Assembly: GCF_042651485.1 (NCBI RefSeq)
Contig: NZ_JBHSDH010000013.1
Span: forward strand, 868,001 to 932,000
From: Sphingorhabdus_B arenilitoris
Lineage (GTDB): Bacteria > Pseudomonadota > Alphaproteobacteria > Sphingomonadales > Sphingomonadaceae
Reading direction: 5' to 3'
DNA: 64,000 nucleotides
Part shown: positions 53,988-62,111 of the stretch, piece by piece
Position numbering within the stretch: the stretch's first letter is position 1
How the letters are laid out: each line of letters begins with the position of its first letter
The notes under the pieces: model-generated
What the model saw: the letters and a program-made list of their open reading frames with translations, nothing else
Told to the model about the DNA's origin: nothing
Databases searched by the model: none
Program-made: the position numbers and the translations under genes

Positions 53988-54616
53988 TGCCCCGCCATGA
54001 TGGCTTAACGCAAAGCTATACCGACGCTTTTGGCGGCCGATTGGAATTTGGCAGTCGCCCTGCCCTGTTGATTGTAGATTTTGTGATGGCTTATCTGGAC
54101 CCACAGTCGCCATTTTATGCGGGCGTCGAAGATGCATTGGGTAGCAATGTCCGATTGCTGGCAGCAGCAAGGATGGCTGCGATGCCGGTGTTTTTCACCA
54201 ATGTCGAATATGAACATGGCGGCGGTAATGGCGGCCTATTCTATCAGAAAATCCCAGCGCTACGTGTTTTCGAAAAGGGATCGCCATTAGGTGCTTTTCC
54301 GCCCCAACTCGCTCCCCGCAACGGGGAAACGGTCATTACCAAACAATATGCCAGCGCCTTTTTCGGTACCGATTTGACGCGGCGGCTGCGTCAGATGGAT
54401 ATCGATACGCTGATCATAACCGGCCTATCGACCTCTGGCTGTGTCCGCGCAACCGCGCTGGATGCGCTACAAAATGGCTTTGCCCCGTTCGTCGTGCGTG
54501 AGGCGTGCGGCGACCGCCACCCTGCACCCCATGAAGCAAACCTGTTTGATTTGCAGGCCAAATATGCTGAGGTCATCAGCGAGGCCGAAGCAATAGAGTT
54601 TATGTCCAGCGAGTAA
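53987..54616 (+). CDS. isochorismatase-family cysteine hydrolase (N-carbamoylsarcosine-amidase-like)
   Basis: A 209-residue amidohydrolase with the complete catalytic triad: D31 (LLIVDF), K119 (TKQYASAFFGT) and C152 (TSGCVRA). The TKQYASAFFGT and STSGCVRATALDA segments place it with N-carbamoylsarcosine and maleamate amidases rather than nicotinamidases. A hydantoinase followed by N-carbamoyl amide hydrolysis is the known route for N-methylhydantoin. Last gene of the operon. Confidence 0.9.
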   Translation: MPRHDGLTQSYTDAFGGRLEFGSRPALLIVDFVMAYLDPQSPFYAGVEDALGSNVRLLAAARMAAMPVFFTNVEYEHGGGNGGLFYQKIPALRVFEKGSPLGAFPPQLAPRNGETVITKQYASAFFGTDLTRRLRQMDIDTLIITGLSTSGCVRATALDALQNGFAPFVVREACGDRHPAPHEANLFDLQAKYAEVISEAEAIEFMSSE

Positions 54617-54630
54617 TCGGGTGCTCAACT

Positions 54631-54644
54631 AGGGTCCGGACCCT
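54631..54644. repeat. perfect palindrome AGGGTCCGGACCCT between convergent genes
   Basis: A 14-base perfect palindrome in the short gap between the amidohydrolase gene and the convergent LacI gene. No T-run follows, so it is not a standard terminator. A similar but imperfect GACCCT-containing inverted repeat lies at another convergent gene junction (44432-44450). Confidence 0.5.
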
Positions 54645-54669
54645 CAAGCCGGCCGATAATCCCTGCCGA

Positions 54670-55680
54670 TTAAGCCGAACCGCGCATAATAATTTTCGGT
54701 TTCATTTCCAGCGAACCGGTCGTTTTTCCATCTAACAATCCGAATAGTTTTTCGATCATTATTCTCGCCCCTGCCTCCAAATCCTGTTTCACCGTAGTCA
54801 ACGGCGGAATTGTATGGGAGGCCAAGGCCACATCATCAAACCCTGTAACCGCAACGTCGCTTGGAACATTTAATCCATGATCCGATAAAGCACGGATGGC
54901 AGACATGGCAATAACATCGGTTGCGGCCACAATGCCGTCAATTTCCGCCGGTTCGTCAAAAAATTTGCTCAGTTCGGTATAAGCGTTTTCTGCAACAAGA
55001 TCGATGGCCATCGTGGTCACAAAAACGTCATCACCTGCTGCGGCGCAGGCATCATGAAAACCAATTTCGCGCTGTTTGATTTCAGGTGCACTGGGATCGC
55101 CAAGGAACATCAGCCTGCGGCGTCCCTGGCCGATTAGATGTTCGGTAATAAGGCGAGCGCCCAAGCGGTTGTCGGTGCCAACACTGATATGATTTTGGCC
55201 AGGCATACACGCGCCCCACACCACCATCGGGGCAAATCTTTTTGAGACGCGTTCTATTGTTTCGGTTTGGTTCGATTGTCCAACAATGATCAGCCCATCT
55301 ATCCGTCCGCTGTCGATCAAACGGTCGAGCCAAAGTTCATCCGTAGGGATAACTTTGGACAGCAGCATGTCATATCCTTTGTCCGAAATTGCATCGGCCA
55401 GATGGCCCAGCATCATCAGAAAAAATGGATCGGTAAGATGCTGATCTTTTTGATGGCCGAGTGGCAAGACGACACCAATCGACTGGCTGCGGCGTAACCG
55501 CAGGTTGCGGGCCTGCATATTGGGCCGGTATCCATGCTCCTGCGCCAGCCGGGAAATCCGCTCGCGCGTATCGCTGGTAATCGCCTCATTCCCGGCAAGC
55601 GCGCGGGACACAGTGGATACCGATACACCAGCAATCTTGGCTAGATCGGCCATATTTATCGTACGATTAGGAATGTTCAC
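54670..55680 (-). CDS. LacI-family transcriptional regulator (sucrose locus)
   Basis: A regulator of about 336 residues. The HTH and hinge helix read TINMADLAKIAGVSVSTVSRALAGN, then HGYRPNMQARNLRLRRSQSIGVVLP, followed by a periplasmic-binding-protein-like ligand domain with PSDVAVTGFDDVALAS. The GTG at 55680 is preceded by AAGAGA; the frame is open to an ATG at 55713 without a ribosome-binding site. It probably controls the sucrose genes through the two mirror-image operators at 60370-60421. Confidence 0.92.
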   Translation of the reverse strand: MNIPNRTINMADLAKIAGVSVSTVSRALAGNEAITSDTRERISRLAQEHGYRPNMQARNLRLRRSQSIGVVLPLGHQKDQHLTDPFFLMMLGHLADAISDKGYDMLLSKVIPTDELWLDRLIDSGRIDGLIIVGQSNQTETIERVSKRFAPMVVWGACMPGQNHISVGTDNRLGARLITEHLIGQGRRRLMFLGDPSAPEIKQREIGFHDACAAAGDDVFVTTMAIDLVAENAYTELSKFFDEPAEIDGIVAATDVIAMSAIRALSDHGLNVPSDVAVTGFDDVALASHTIPPLTTVKQDLEAGARIMIEKLFGLLDGKTTGSLEMKPKIIMRGSA

Positions 55681-55736
55681 CCCCAATCTCTTAGCGTGAT
55701 GAACAGGCGGCATACAAGTATTTTAGCGGGCAGGAA

Positions 55737-56645
55737 TCAACTCAGAGACTGCAACCCGACCGCAACGGCACCCATGGGGCCGGCCTGATCGCCCAGTTTG
55801 GGGTGCATGATCATATCCTGCACCGCAGCCGCATCCATATTTGGCAAATATCCGGCGATTAATTCCGGTAGCTGTTTCAACGCCCCTTGCAATAGATGCG
55901 GTGCCCCCATCCCAACGCCGCCACCGACCAGTATTTTATGCGGTGAAACTGTAAGGATAAGCGATGTGAGCAGCTGCGCTAAATCGTGCGCTGGTGCGTC
56001 CCAGCGTATGTCATTTGGGCCGATTTGATCTGCACTGGCGCCAAAGCGCGCCTCTAGCGCAGGTCCGGAGATTAAACCTTCCACACAATCGCCGTGAAAC
56101 GGGCATATCCCCGGAAAATCATCACCCGGTAACCGGCGCGTTAAAATATGTCCGATTTCTGGATGCATACGCCCGCGCACCGGAACACCGTCAATCACGA
56201 TACCGCCGCCAAGCCCGGTTCCGATTGTTATATAAACAACATTTGGCGCCCCTTTGCCTGCACCCCATTTATATTCCGCCAGTGCGGCGGCGGTAACATC
56301 GGTTTCGATGGAAATGGGACAATTGAAAGCGCGCTGCAATGATCCGAGCACATTCGCCCCGGTCCATCCGGGCTTAGGCGTTTTCAAGATATGGCCATAA
56401 TCGGCATCAGCGGGATCCAGACAAATGGGACCAAAGCTCGCAACGCCGATCGCGTCAAAGCGCCGCTCTTCATTCCAACCGTTCAGCGCCGCAGCCAATT
56501 TGGCCAATGTGTCATCAGGATCGCGTGTCTCAAAACGCCGCTCAGCCAAAATCTTCTCACCATCGGAAACCATAGCGATACATTTTGTCCCGCCAAGTTC
56601 CACAGCACCAATATGTGGCAATTTATCCATGGGCCAATTTGTCAT
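55737..56645 (-). CDS. ROK-family fructokinase
   Basis: A 302-residue sugar kinase. ELGGTKCIAMVSDGE gives the ATP phosphate motif, TDVTAAALAEYKWGAG and IGTGLGGGIVIDG are ROK signatures, and GHILTRRLPGDDFPGICPFHGDCVEG is the zinc-binding His/Cys loop with fructokinase-type spacing. It phosphorylates the fructose freed by the GH68 enzyme. The start overlaps the GH68 gene by 23 bases, so both are coupled. Glucose freed from sucrose must be used elsewhere. Confidence 0.93.
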   Translation of the reverse strand: MTNWPMDKLPHIGAVELGGTKCIAMVSDGEKILAERRFETRDPDDTLAKLAAALNGWNEERRFDAIGVASFGPICLDPADADYGHILKTPKPGWTGANVLGSLQRAFNCPISIETDVTAAALAEYKWGAGKGAPNVVYITIGTGLGGGIVIDGVPVRGRMHPEIGHILTRRLPGDDFPGICPFHGDCVEGLISGPALEARFGASADQIGPNDIRWDAPAHDLAQLLTSLILTVSPHKILVGGGVGMGAPHLLQGALKQLPELIAGYLPNMDAAAVQDMIMHPKLGDQAGPMGAVAVGLQSLS

Positions 56646-57759
56646 TATCGCATGTCACCGCTAGCTGAGACTGATTGCCAGTCAGGGCGATACGCAAAAA
56701 TGGGGCGGCAGTCCCGCCAAAACTGTCTGCTACAAGGGATGGATTGCCAGTTAGCGATCGCCCCTTTAACCCCCAGTGATCGATAAAGCTGCTCACCAGC
56801 AATTCCTTGGTCACGTGCCAGCTATAAGTTTGCGATGGCTCTTCTTTCGGATTTGCCAATACCAATCCTGTTTCGTTCAGTGGTTCATATTGGCCAAATA
56901 AACTGTTAGCGACCATGCCGTATAATCCAGTAGGCCCAATCGGGCCGTCCGGATTAAACGTCGATGCCTGTGTTGACCAGAACGCATAATAGCGCCCTTC
57001 ATGCGCCACGACATGCGCTCGTTCCAATTCGTTATTGACACCGTCGGCATGAATGAGCGCAGGCAATAATTCCCATTTGGAAGAAGCCGTTTTGCGGGCA
57101 ATACCCATGGCACCGCGATAAGCAGAGGCGGAGCCGACAACCGAGGCCGAAAATATCAGATATTCCTGCCCATCGGCAGGATCACAGAAATAGGCCGGAT
57201 CGCGAAATGCGGTAATTTTTCCCGGCTCCCCGCTTTGCTGATCTGCTACAGGATAATGAGCGCCATCATTTTCAACCGAGATTACCGGGAAAGTCCAATC
57301 GGTAATCCGTCCATCATCCTGAAGACGTCCGTGAGTTTCAAAAAGCTGCTGTTGATATCCGCCCGGTATATCGGCCCTACCGGCTGCGGTAAAAAATAAT
57401 GTTACAACATCGCCTTGCAGCAACGCAGTGCCGGCCCATTCGCGCTCATAACTGACCATCATTTCGGGCAATGCAGGCCCCAAATCACGCCACACACCGC
57501 CGGCATAATGCATCAACCGGACTTTGGCCTCAAAATGGCGCAATGCCGGATCGCCGCGATCAGGCGCGGACAGCAGCATCCACAGCGCACCGTCATTAAT
57601 CTGCGCAATGGAACCATCGCTGAGCTGTACGGGCCACATATCCCAAAACACAAGACCTTCAGCGAGCGGCTTCACATTATCCGCCGTTATCACCGGAACG
57701 GCGGTATAGGGCTGCTCCGTGATCGTCGATATGTGATCCTTGGTCCACACAGATGTCAT
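56623..57759 (-). CDS. glycoside hydrolase family 68 enzyme (levansucrase/invertase-like), no signal peptide
   Basis: A 378-residue five-bladed beta-propeller enzyme. The nucleophile lies in WDMW (D40), the transition-state stabiliser in R186-D187-P188, and the general acid/base E246 in ELERAHVV. These are the GH68 triad. GH68 members cleave sucrose and either release fructose or polymerise it to levan. There is no signal peptide, so cytoplasmic sucrose hydrolysis fits the locus with a sucrose receptor, an MFS importer and a fructokinase; non-classical secretion, as for Zymomonas levansucrase, is an alternative. Confidence 0.93.
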   Translation of the reverse strand: MTSVWTKDHISTITEQPYTAVPVITADNVKPLAEGLVFWDMWPVQLSDGSIAQINDGALWMLLSAPDRGDPALRHFEAKVRLMHYAGGVWRDLGPALPEMMVSYEREWAGTALLQGDVVTLFFTAAGRADIPGGYQQQLFETHGRLQDDGRITDWTFPVISVENDGAHYPVADQQSGEPGKITAFRDPAYFCDPADGQEYLIFSASVVGSASAYRGAMGIARKTASSKWELLPALIHADGVNNELERAHVVAHEGRYYAFWSTQASTFNPDGPIGPTGLYGMVANSLFGQYEPLNETGLVLANPKEEPSQTYSWHVTKELLVSSFIDHWGLKGRSLTGNPSLVADSFGGTAAPFLRIALTGNQSQLAVTCDNDKLAHG

Positions 57760-57795
57760 ACGTTTCTATGCCCTAGATTATACCTATAAAAGAAG

Positions 57796-57827
57796 GGGCT
57801 ATGCCACATAACAAAGCAGCATAGCCC
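57796..57827 (-). terminator. terminator-like hairpin after the sucrose-locus TonB receptor
   Basis: GGGCTATGC and GCATAGCCC form a perfect 9-bp stem, loop of 14 bases, followed on the minus strand by CTTCTTTTATAG. It sits between the receptor stop (57840) and the GH68 start (57759), so it would reduce read-through from the receptor into the enzyme genes. Confidence 0.75.
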
Positions 57828-57839
57828 GTATAGTGTCGA

Positions 57840-60299
57840 TCAGAAATCGAATTTAATCGCCGCCGATATCGTGCGTCCATTGATCGAACGTGCCCGAACA
57901 ATACCATTGGCAGGAATGCTGCCTTCTTCTGCTTCGGTGAAGCCAGTGGTGTTGAACAGATTGTTGGCATTCAGCGACAATTGCACCCGCTGGGTTGGCC
58001 GAACGGACAGAAACGCATTAACCTGAGTAAAGGCAGGCAAGACCAACCCTTCATTATCCTGCGCAAAGCTCTCCGTTGTCCCGACGATATTCGCACCGAT
58101 AGTGAAAAGGTCTGTCGAATATTGCGGCGTGATTTGATAAATCAGGTCAGCTTGGCGGCGCGGGCGATTGCCTTCATTTCCTGGTGAAATCAAATCGCGG
58201 GTGATTTTTGCATCCGTGTAAGTCGCACCCGCCGATAGCGAAAAATCGCCGACGGAGACCGAGCCTTCCAATTCAATACCAGTTGCGCGGTAACTGCGGC
58301 TGAAAACGGTTTGCGTGCTGGCCTCAAAATTTTCCTCTTCGGTCGTGGCGCGGAATATCGTCCCGTAAAGCTGCACACCGCTTGATTTATATTTCGCGCC
58401 AATTTCGAGCTGACGCGTAAAATCAATGGCGACATCGCTATTCAGCAACGCACCGCTGGCATTGTCGATATTATTGCCGTTGAACAAAATACGGTCAGCA
58501 TTGGCCCGTCCGCCGCGGCTATAGCGGGCAAATGCCGAGAGATCGTCGGTAAACCGGTAATTTGCCCCTAAAGAATAGCTGACATAGTCATATTTATAAT
58601 TGACCAAGCCCGGCTGATTCAACGGCACGATACTGGTGCTATTTTCTGCAGCAGATATCGTGCCATCGCCATTCACGTCAACTGCCGCGACGCCAACACG
58701 TCCGCCACCAAGATCAGCACCGAAAACCTCTCCTTCTGCTGATCCAAAATCAAAGCGGATCGAACCATCGAGGGTCAAACCGCCCGTGTTGAAATTGGCG
58801 GATAAAAATGGCGCATTGGTGTCATAAGTCACGTCATAAACGCGGCGGCAGCAATTTCCGAAGAAGCTGGCCCCATAGGCAACAGTCCCGTTGTCGGTAA
58901 GCGCAGTTCCGCCAGCATCAAATGCATCAATCAAAGCTGCATCTCCGCCGCCGCGAACTTCAAGCAAATGGGAAGTCCATAGCCACTCTGTGCTGATATC
59001 TTGGCGTGATTTATAAAAGCCAGCCGTCAGATCCAAAGTGGACTCACCCAAATCAACGGTCTTCGACAGACGCAGGTCGTTGGTGATGTTATCCAAACTA
59101 TTCAACCGTGTGTTGAACAGGACAATTCGCGCAACAAGGGAAGCCGGACCAACCAAATCGCCCGCATTGGCTCCATTGGCAAAACGCAGAACTGTCCCGG
59201 CGCCGAAATCACCGGCGACGTTCGTTGCAGTATCAATCGATCCGGGGAATGGCGACACAAAGCTTCCGGACACATCCGAATAGCGGAAACGGTTGGTTAA
59301 ATTTAATCCTTCTGCGACATCAAAGTTGGCTTCAAAACCGAATGATTTCACAACCGGATGCTGCCCTTCACGAATGTCGAAGCGTTCGGGGTTATTCCCG
59401 GCATTTAACGAAGTCGCACTTAAGAAATTGCGCGAATGCAGGCTGTCTTCGTTAATGTCAAAATTGGGCACATTGACATAATCCGGATTTGCATTTGTGC
59501 CGGTTACCAAAACCGGGTTCGGCAAATAACCGACCGCATTGTCATTCAAATATTTTCCGAAGAAACGGATATAACCAGCATCAAATTTCTTGGTGATGTT
59601 TAGCTTAATCTGACCGCCTTTATTGCCATCATATCCAATGTCGCGTGGGCCTTCGCCCTGACGATAGAAACCGCCCACATGGAAATATAAATCTTCGGCA
59701 AGTTGCCCGCCATAATCGGCATCCAAGCGGTATTCGCCATAACCGAGTCCGGTCAAAAGCTGCAGCGAACCGCCTTCACGCTCGCCTGTTTTTGAGATCA
59801 GGTTGATGATCCCGCCCGGTGAGTTGGACGCAAATGTTGAAGCGGAGCCACCCCGGATCGATTCGACCCGCGCGACATTAAAGTCGGAACGCAGAAAAAT
59901 GTCCGCATTACCAAAAGTGATGTCACCAAATTCCAAAACGGGAATGCCATCTTCATGCAGCTGCAAAAATTTCGCGCCGCCCGATGCCACGGGCAAACCG
60001 CGAACTTGAATATTCGCATTACCCTCACCGCCCGATGACTCGGACCGCACACCGGGCAAGTTGCGGAACAGCTCCGCAACCGACCGCGGCGAGGCATTGG
60101 CGATTTCTTCTGTGCCCAGCGAACTGACCGACACCGATGTGTCCAGACTATTTTGCCCACGCGCCACGCCGGTGACGATGATTTCAGTAACCTCTTGGGT
60201 GTCGGCCGTTTCTTCGGACGGTGCATCTTGAGCTATCGCAACTTGCGATGTTGCGAGCACAGACACAGATGCCAGCATAAAATTACGAACCAGTTTCAT
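57840..60299 (-). CDS. TonB-dependent receptor (4), probable sucrose receptor
   Basis: An 819-residue receptor with signal peptide (ending VAIAQ), TEIIVTGVARGQNSLDTSVSVS, plug with FRNLPGVRSESSGGEGNANIQVRG, and terminal AIKFDF. The order LacI, fructokinase, GH68, receptor and divergent MFS transporter matches carbohydrate-utilisation loci with SuxA-type receptors of Xanthomonas. Import of sucrose across the outer membrane is inferred from this context, not from ligand residues. Confidence 0.93.
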   Translation of the reverse strand: MKLVRNFMLASVSVLATSQVAIAQDAPSEETADTQEVTEIIVTGVARGQNSLDTSVSVSSLGTEEIANASPRSVAELFRNLPGVRSESSGGEGNANIQVRGLPVASGGAKFLQLHEDGIPVLEFGDITFGNADIFLRSDFNVARVESIRGGSASTFASNSPGGIINLISKTGEREGGSLQLLTGLGYGEYRLDADYGGQLAEDLYFHVGGFYRQGEGPRDIGYDGNKGGQIKLNITKKFDAGYIRFFGKYLNDNAVGYLPNPVLVTGTNANPDYVNVPNFDINEDSLHSRNFLSATSLNAGNNPERFDIREGQHPVVKSFGFEANFDVAEGLNLTNRFRYSDVSGSFVSPFPGSIDTATNVAGDFGAGTVLRFANGANAGDLVGPASLVARIVLFNTRLNSLDNITNDLRLSKTVDLGESTLDLTAGFYKSRQDISTEWLWTSHLLEVRGGGDAALIDAFDAGGTALTDNGTVAYGASFFGNCCRRVYDVTYDTNAPFLSANFNTGGLTLDGSIRFDFGSAEGEVFGADLGGGRVGVAAVDVNGDGTISAAENSTSIVPLNQPGLVNYKYDYVSYSLGANYRFTDDLSAFARYSRGGRANADRILFNGNNIDNASGALLNSDVAIDFTRQLEIGAKYKSSGVQLYGTIFRATTEEENFEASTQTVFSRSYRATGIELEGSVSVGDFSLSAGATYTDAKITRDLISPGNEGNRPRRQADLIYQITPQYSTDLFTIGANIVGTTESFAQDNEGLVLPAFTQVNAFLSVRPTQRVQLSLNANNLFNTTGFTEAEEGSIPANGIVRARSINGRTISAAIKFDF

Positions 60300-60369
60300 G
60301 ATTAATTTCCTCCAATTTTTGCGCTTTGTGAAACACGCTCTCTCGACTTCGGTGTTTTGGTTATGGCGT

Positions 60370-60385
60370 TATGCAAACGATTGCA
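60370..60385. promoter_or_regulatory. LacI-type operator 1 (TATGCAAACGATTGCA)
   Basis: Imperfect palindrome with the central CG step typical of LacI/GalR operators. It is the exact reverse complement of the site at 60406-60421. It lies about 70 bases upstream of the receptor start. Confidence 0.8.
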
Positions 60386-60405
60386 ATATTAAAATTCAAT
60401 TTTGC

Positions 60406-60421
60406 TGCAATCGTTTGCATA
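60406..60421. promoter_or_regulatory. LacI-type operator 2 (TGCAATCGTTTGCATA)
   Basis: Mirror image of operator 1, centre to centre 36 bases apart, about 85 bases upstream of the MFS start at 60506. The pair sits in the divergent promoter of the receptor and transporter genes, suited to joint repression, possibly by a looped or cooperative LacI complex. Confidence 0.8.
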
Positions 60422-60505
60422 AATTTGAATCCTGTTGTAAGAATGTCGCAATTCATCGGATGTCGGACGTTTACCGACTGTAATATAATGAAAAAGGGTA
60501 ATTTG

Positions 60506-61837
60506 ATGGGAGAGAGCATCAAACCGCGCCTTAGTCTGTGGCGCATCATCGAAATGAATATCGGTTTTTTCGGTTTGCAGTTCAGCTTCGGCCTACAGCA
60601 AGCCAATATGACGCCCATTTACCGGTTCCTCGGCGCAGACGAAGCGACCATGCCGCTATTATGGCTTGCCGGTCCAGTGACGGGCTTATTGGTTCAACCG
60701 GTCATCGGGGCAATCAGCGACCGGACCATTTCGCGGTTTGGCAGGCGCACTCCCTATTTCCTGATCGGGGCCATCATTTGCACCATCTGCCTGTTCCTCA
60801 TGCCTTATTCCCCCGCATTATGGGTTGCGGCATCTTTATTATGGCTGCTTGATGCTGGCAATAATATCACCATGGAACCGTATCGCGCCTATGTTGCGGA
60901 CCGGTTGGAACAGGATCAACAACCTGTCGGCTTTCTAACGCAAAGTGCATTTACCGGTCTGGCGCAATGCCTATCCTATGCGGCGCCATCGATATTGGTC
61001 GCATTCGGTTTTTCGAAGATTGAAAGCGCGGAAAACGCCATTCCCGACATTGTGAAAATCGCCTTCGTTATTGGAGCGATTCTGTCGATCTCGACGATAG
61101 TCTGGTCCGTGCTGCGCGTACCAGAACTGCCCCTGACCGAAGAAGAGCGGGCCAAAATAATGGCAAAACCGCTCAGCACCACTGGTGTGTTCACCGACAT
61201 ATTTGAGGCTATTCGCGATATGCCGGTTGCCATGAAACAGCTTGCCTTGGCGATGCTGTGTCAATGGTATGCAATGTTCGTATATTGGCAATATATATCG
61301 CTGTCCGTGTCGCAGTCGGTATTTGGCACCACCGAGGCGTCGTCGCCATCCTATATCGACGCGACCCTGTTGTCGCAGCAAATGGGCGTGTTATACAATG
61401 CAGTGGCATTTATCGGTGCTTTAATGTTGATCCCGCTGGTTCGCCGGTTCGGGGCAAAATATATGCACGCGATCTGCCTGACTGCATCGGGTGTCGCCAT
61501 GCTCTCCATTGCCAATATATCCGATCCTTGGTTGATATTCCTGCCCATGGTGGGGATTGGCCTAGGGTGGGCCGGGATGATGGGCAACACCTATGTGATG
61601 CTAGCCAAATCCATCCCGCCCGAACGCAATGGGATATATATGGGCATATTCAACATGTTCATTGTGATTCCAATGTTCATTGAAACCCTTACCATGCCGC
61701 TAATCTACCGGCCGCTTCTCGGCGGATCACCAACCAACGCGCTCATGTTGGCGGGCATATTGATGCTGCTGGGCGCATTGGCGACGATGCGCATCACCCA
61801 AGGGCAAGGCCAAGAACGAACCGCCGCTCCCGCTTGA
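60506..61837 (+). CDS. MFS sugar transporter (SLC45/GPH-like, probable sucrose importer)
   Basis: A 443-residue protein with twelve hydrophobic segments. The loop GAISDRTISRFGRRTPYFLIG is the signature of the GPH/SLC45-type sugar transporters. The frame opens at 60371 within operator 1, but AAAAAGGG ahead of ATG 60506 (MGESIKPRL) gives the proper length; ATG 60488 is an alternative. It should carry sucrose across the inner membrane by proton symport, next to the receptor and the cytoplasmic GH68 enzyme. Confidence 0.93.
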   Translation: MGESIKPRLSLWRIIEMNIGFFGLQFSFGLQQANMTPIYRFLGADEATMPLLWLAGPVTGLLVQPVIGAISDRTISRFGRRTPYFLIGAIICTICLFLMPYSPALWVAASLLWLLDAGNNITMEPYRAYVADRLEQDQQPVGFLTQSAFTGLAQCLSYAAPSILVAFGFSKIESAENAIPDIVKIAFVIGAILSISTIVWSVLRVPELPLTEEERAKIMAKPLSTTGVFTDIFEAIRDMPVAMKQLALAMLCQWYAMFVYWQYISLSVSQSVFGTTEASSPSYIDATLLSQQMGVLYNAVAFIGALMLIPLVRRFGAKYMHAICLTASGVAMLSIANISDPWLIFLPMVGIGLGWAGMMGNTYVMLAKSIPPERNGIYMGIFNMFIVIPMFIETLTMPLIYRPLLGGSPTNALMLAGILMLLGALATMRITQGQGQERTAAPA

Positions 61838-61881
61838 TGACCCGGACGAATGCTGGCCAAACGGGCTGATGATGAAAATGA

Positions 61882-61957
61882 TGGTGCCGCCTATAGGATT
61901 CGAACCTACGGCCCCCGCATTACGAATGCGATGCTCTACCAACTGAGCTAAGGCGGC
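61882..61957 (-). tRNA. tRNA-Thr (anticodon CGT)
   Basis: On the minus strand the acceptor GCCGCCT pairs with AGGCGGC, with encoded CCA. The anticodon loop TTCGTAA gives CGT, reading ACG. T-arm GGTTCGAATCC is present. It is the second threonine isoacceptor in the window and shares most of its D-arm with the one at 15559. Confidence 0.96.
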
Positions 61958-62111
61958 ATATCGGCTTGGTGCACGATGCGGATAGCGCATATATCGCGCC
62001 GCGATCAAATTCAAGCGCCCTTGTTGCTCGCAGGCATTTTCCCAACATTGCTCTGGTTCAGGGTTGCATAAGACAACCTATCTGTGCAGACTGTCTTGGG
62101 GAGAAGGAGAC

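Noticed and set aside
60371..60505. Extended N-terminus of the MFS transporter
   Set aside because: It begins inside LacI operator 1 and would add 45 residues not seen in the family; ATG 60506 has a better ribosome-binding site.
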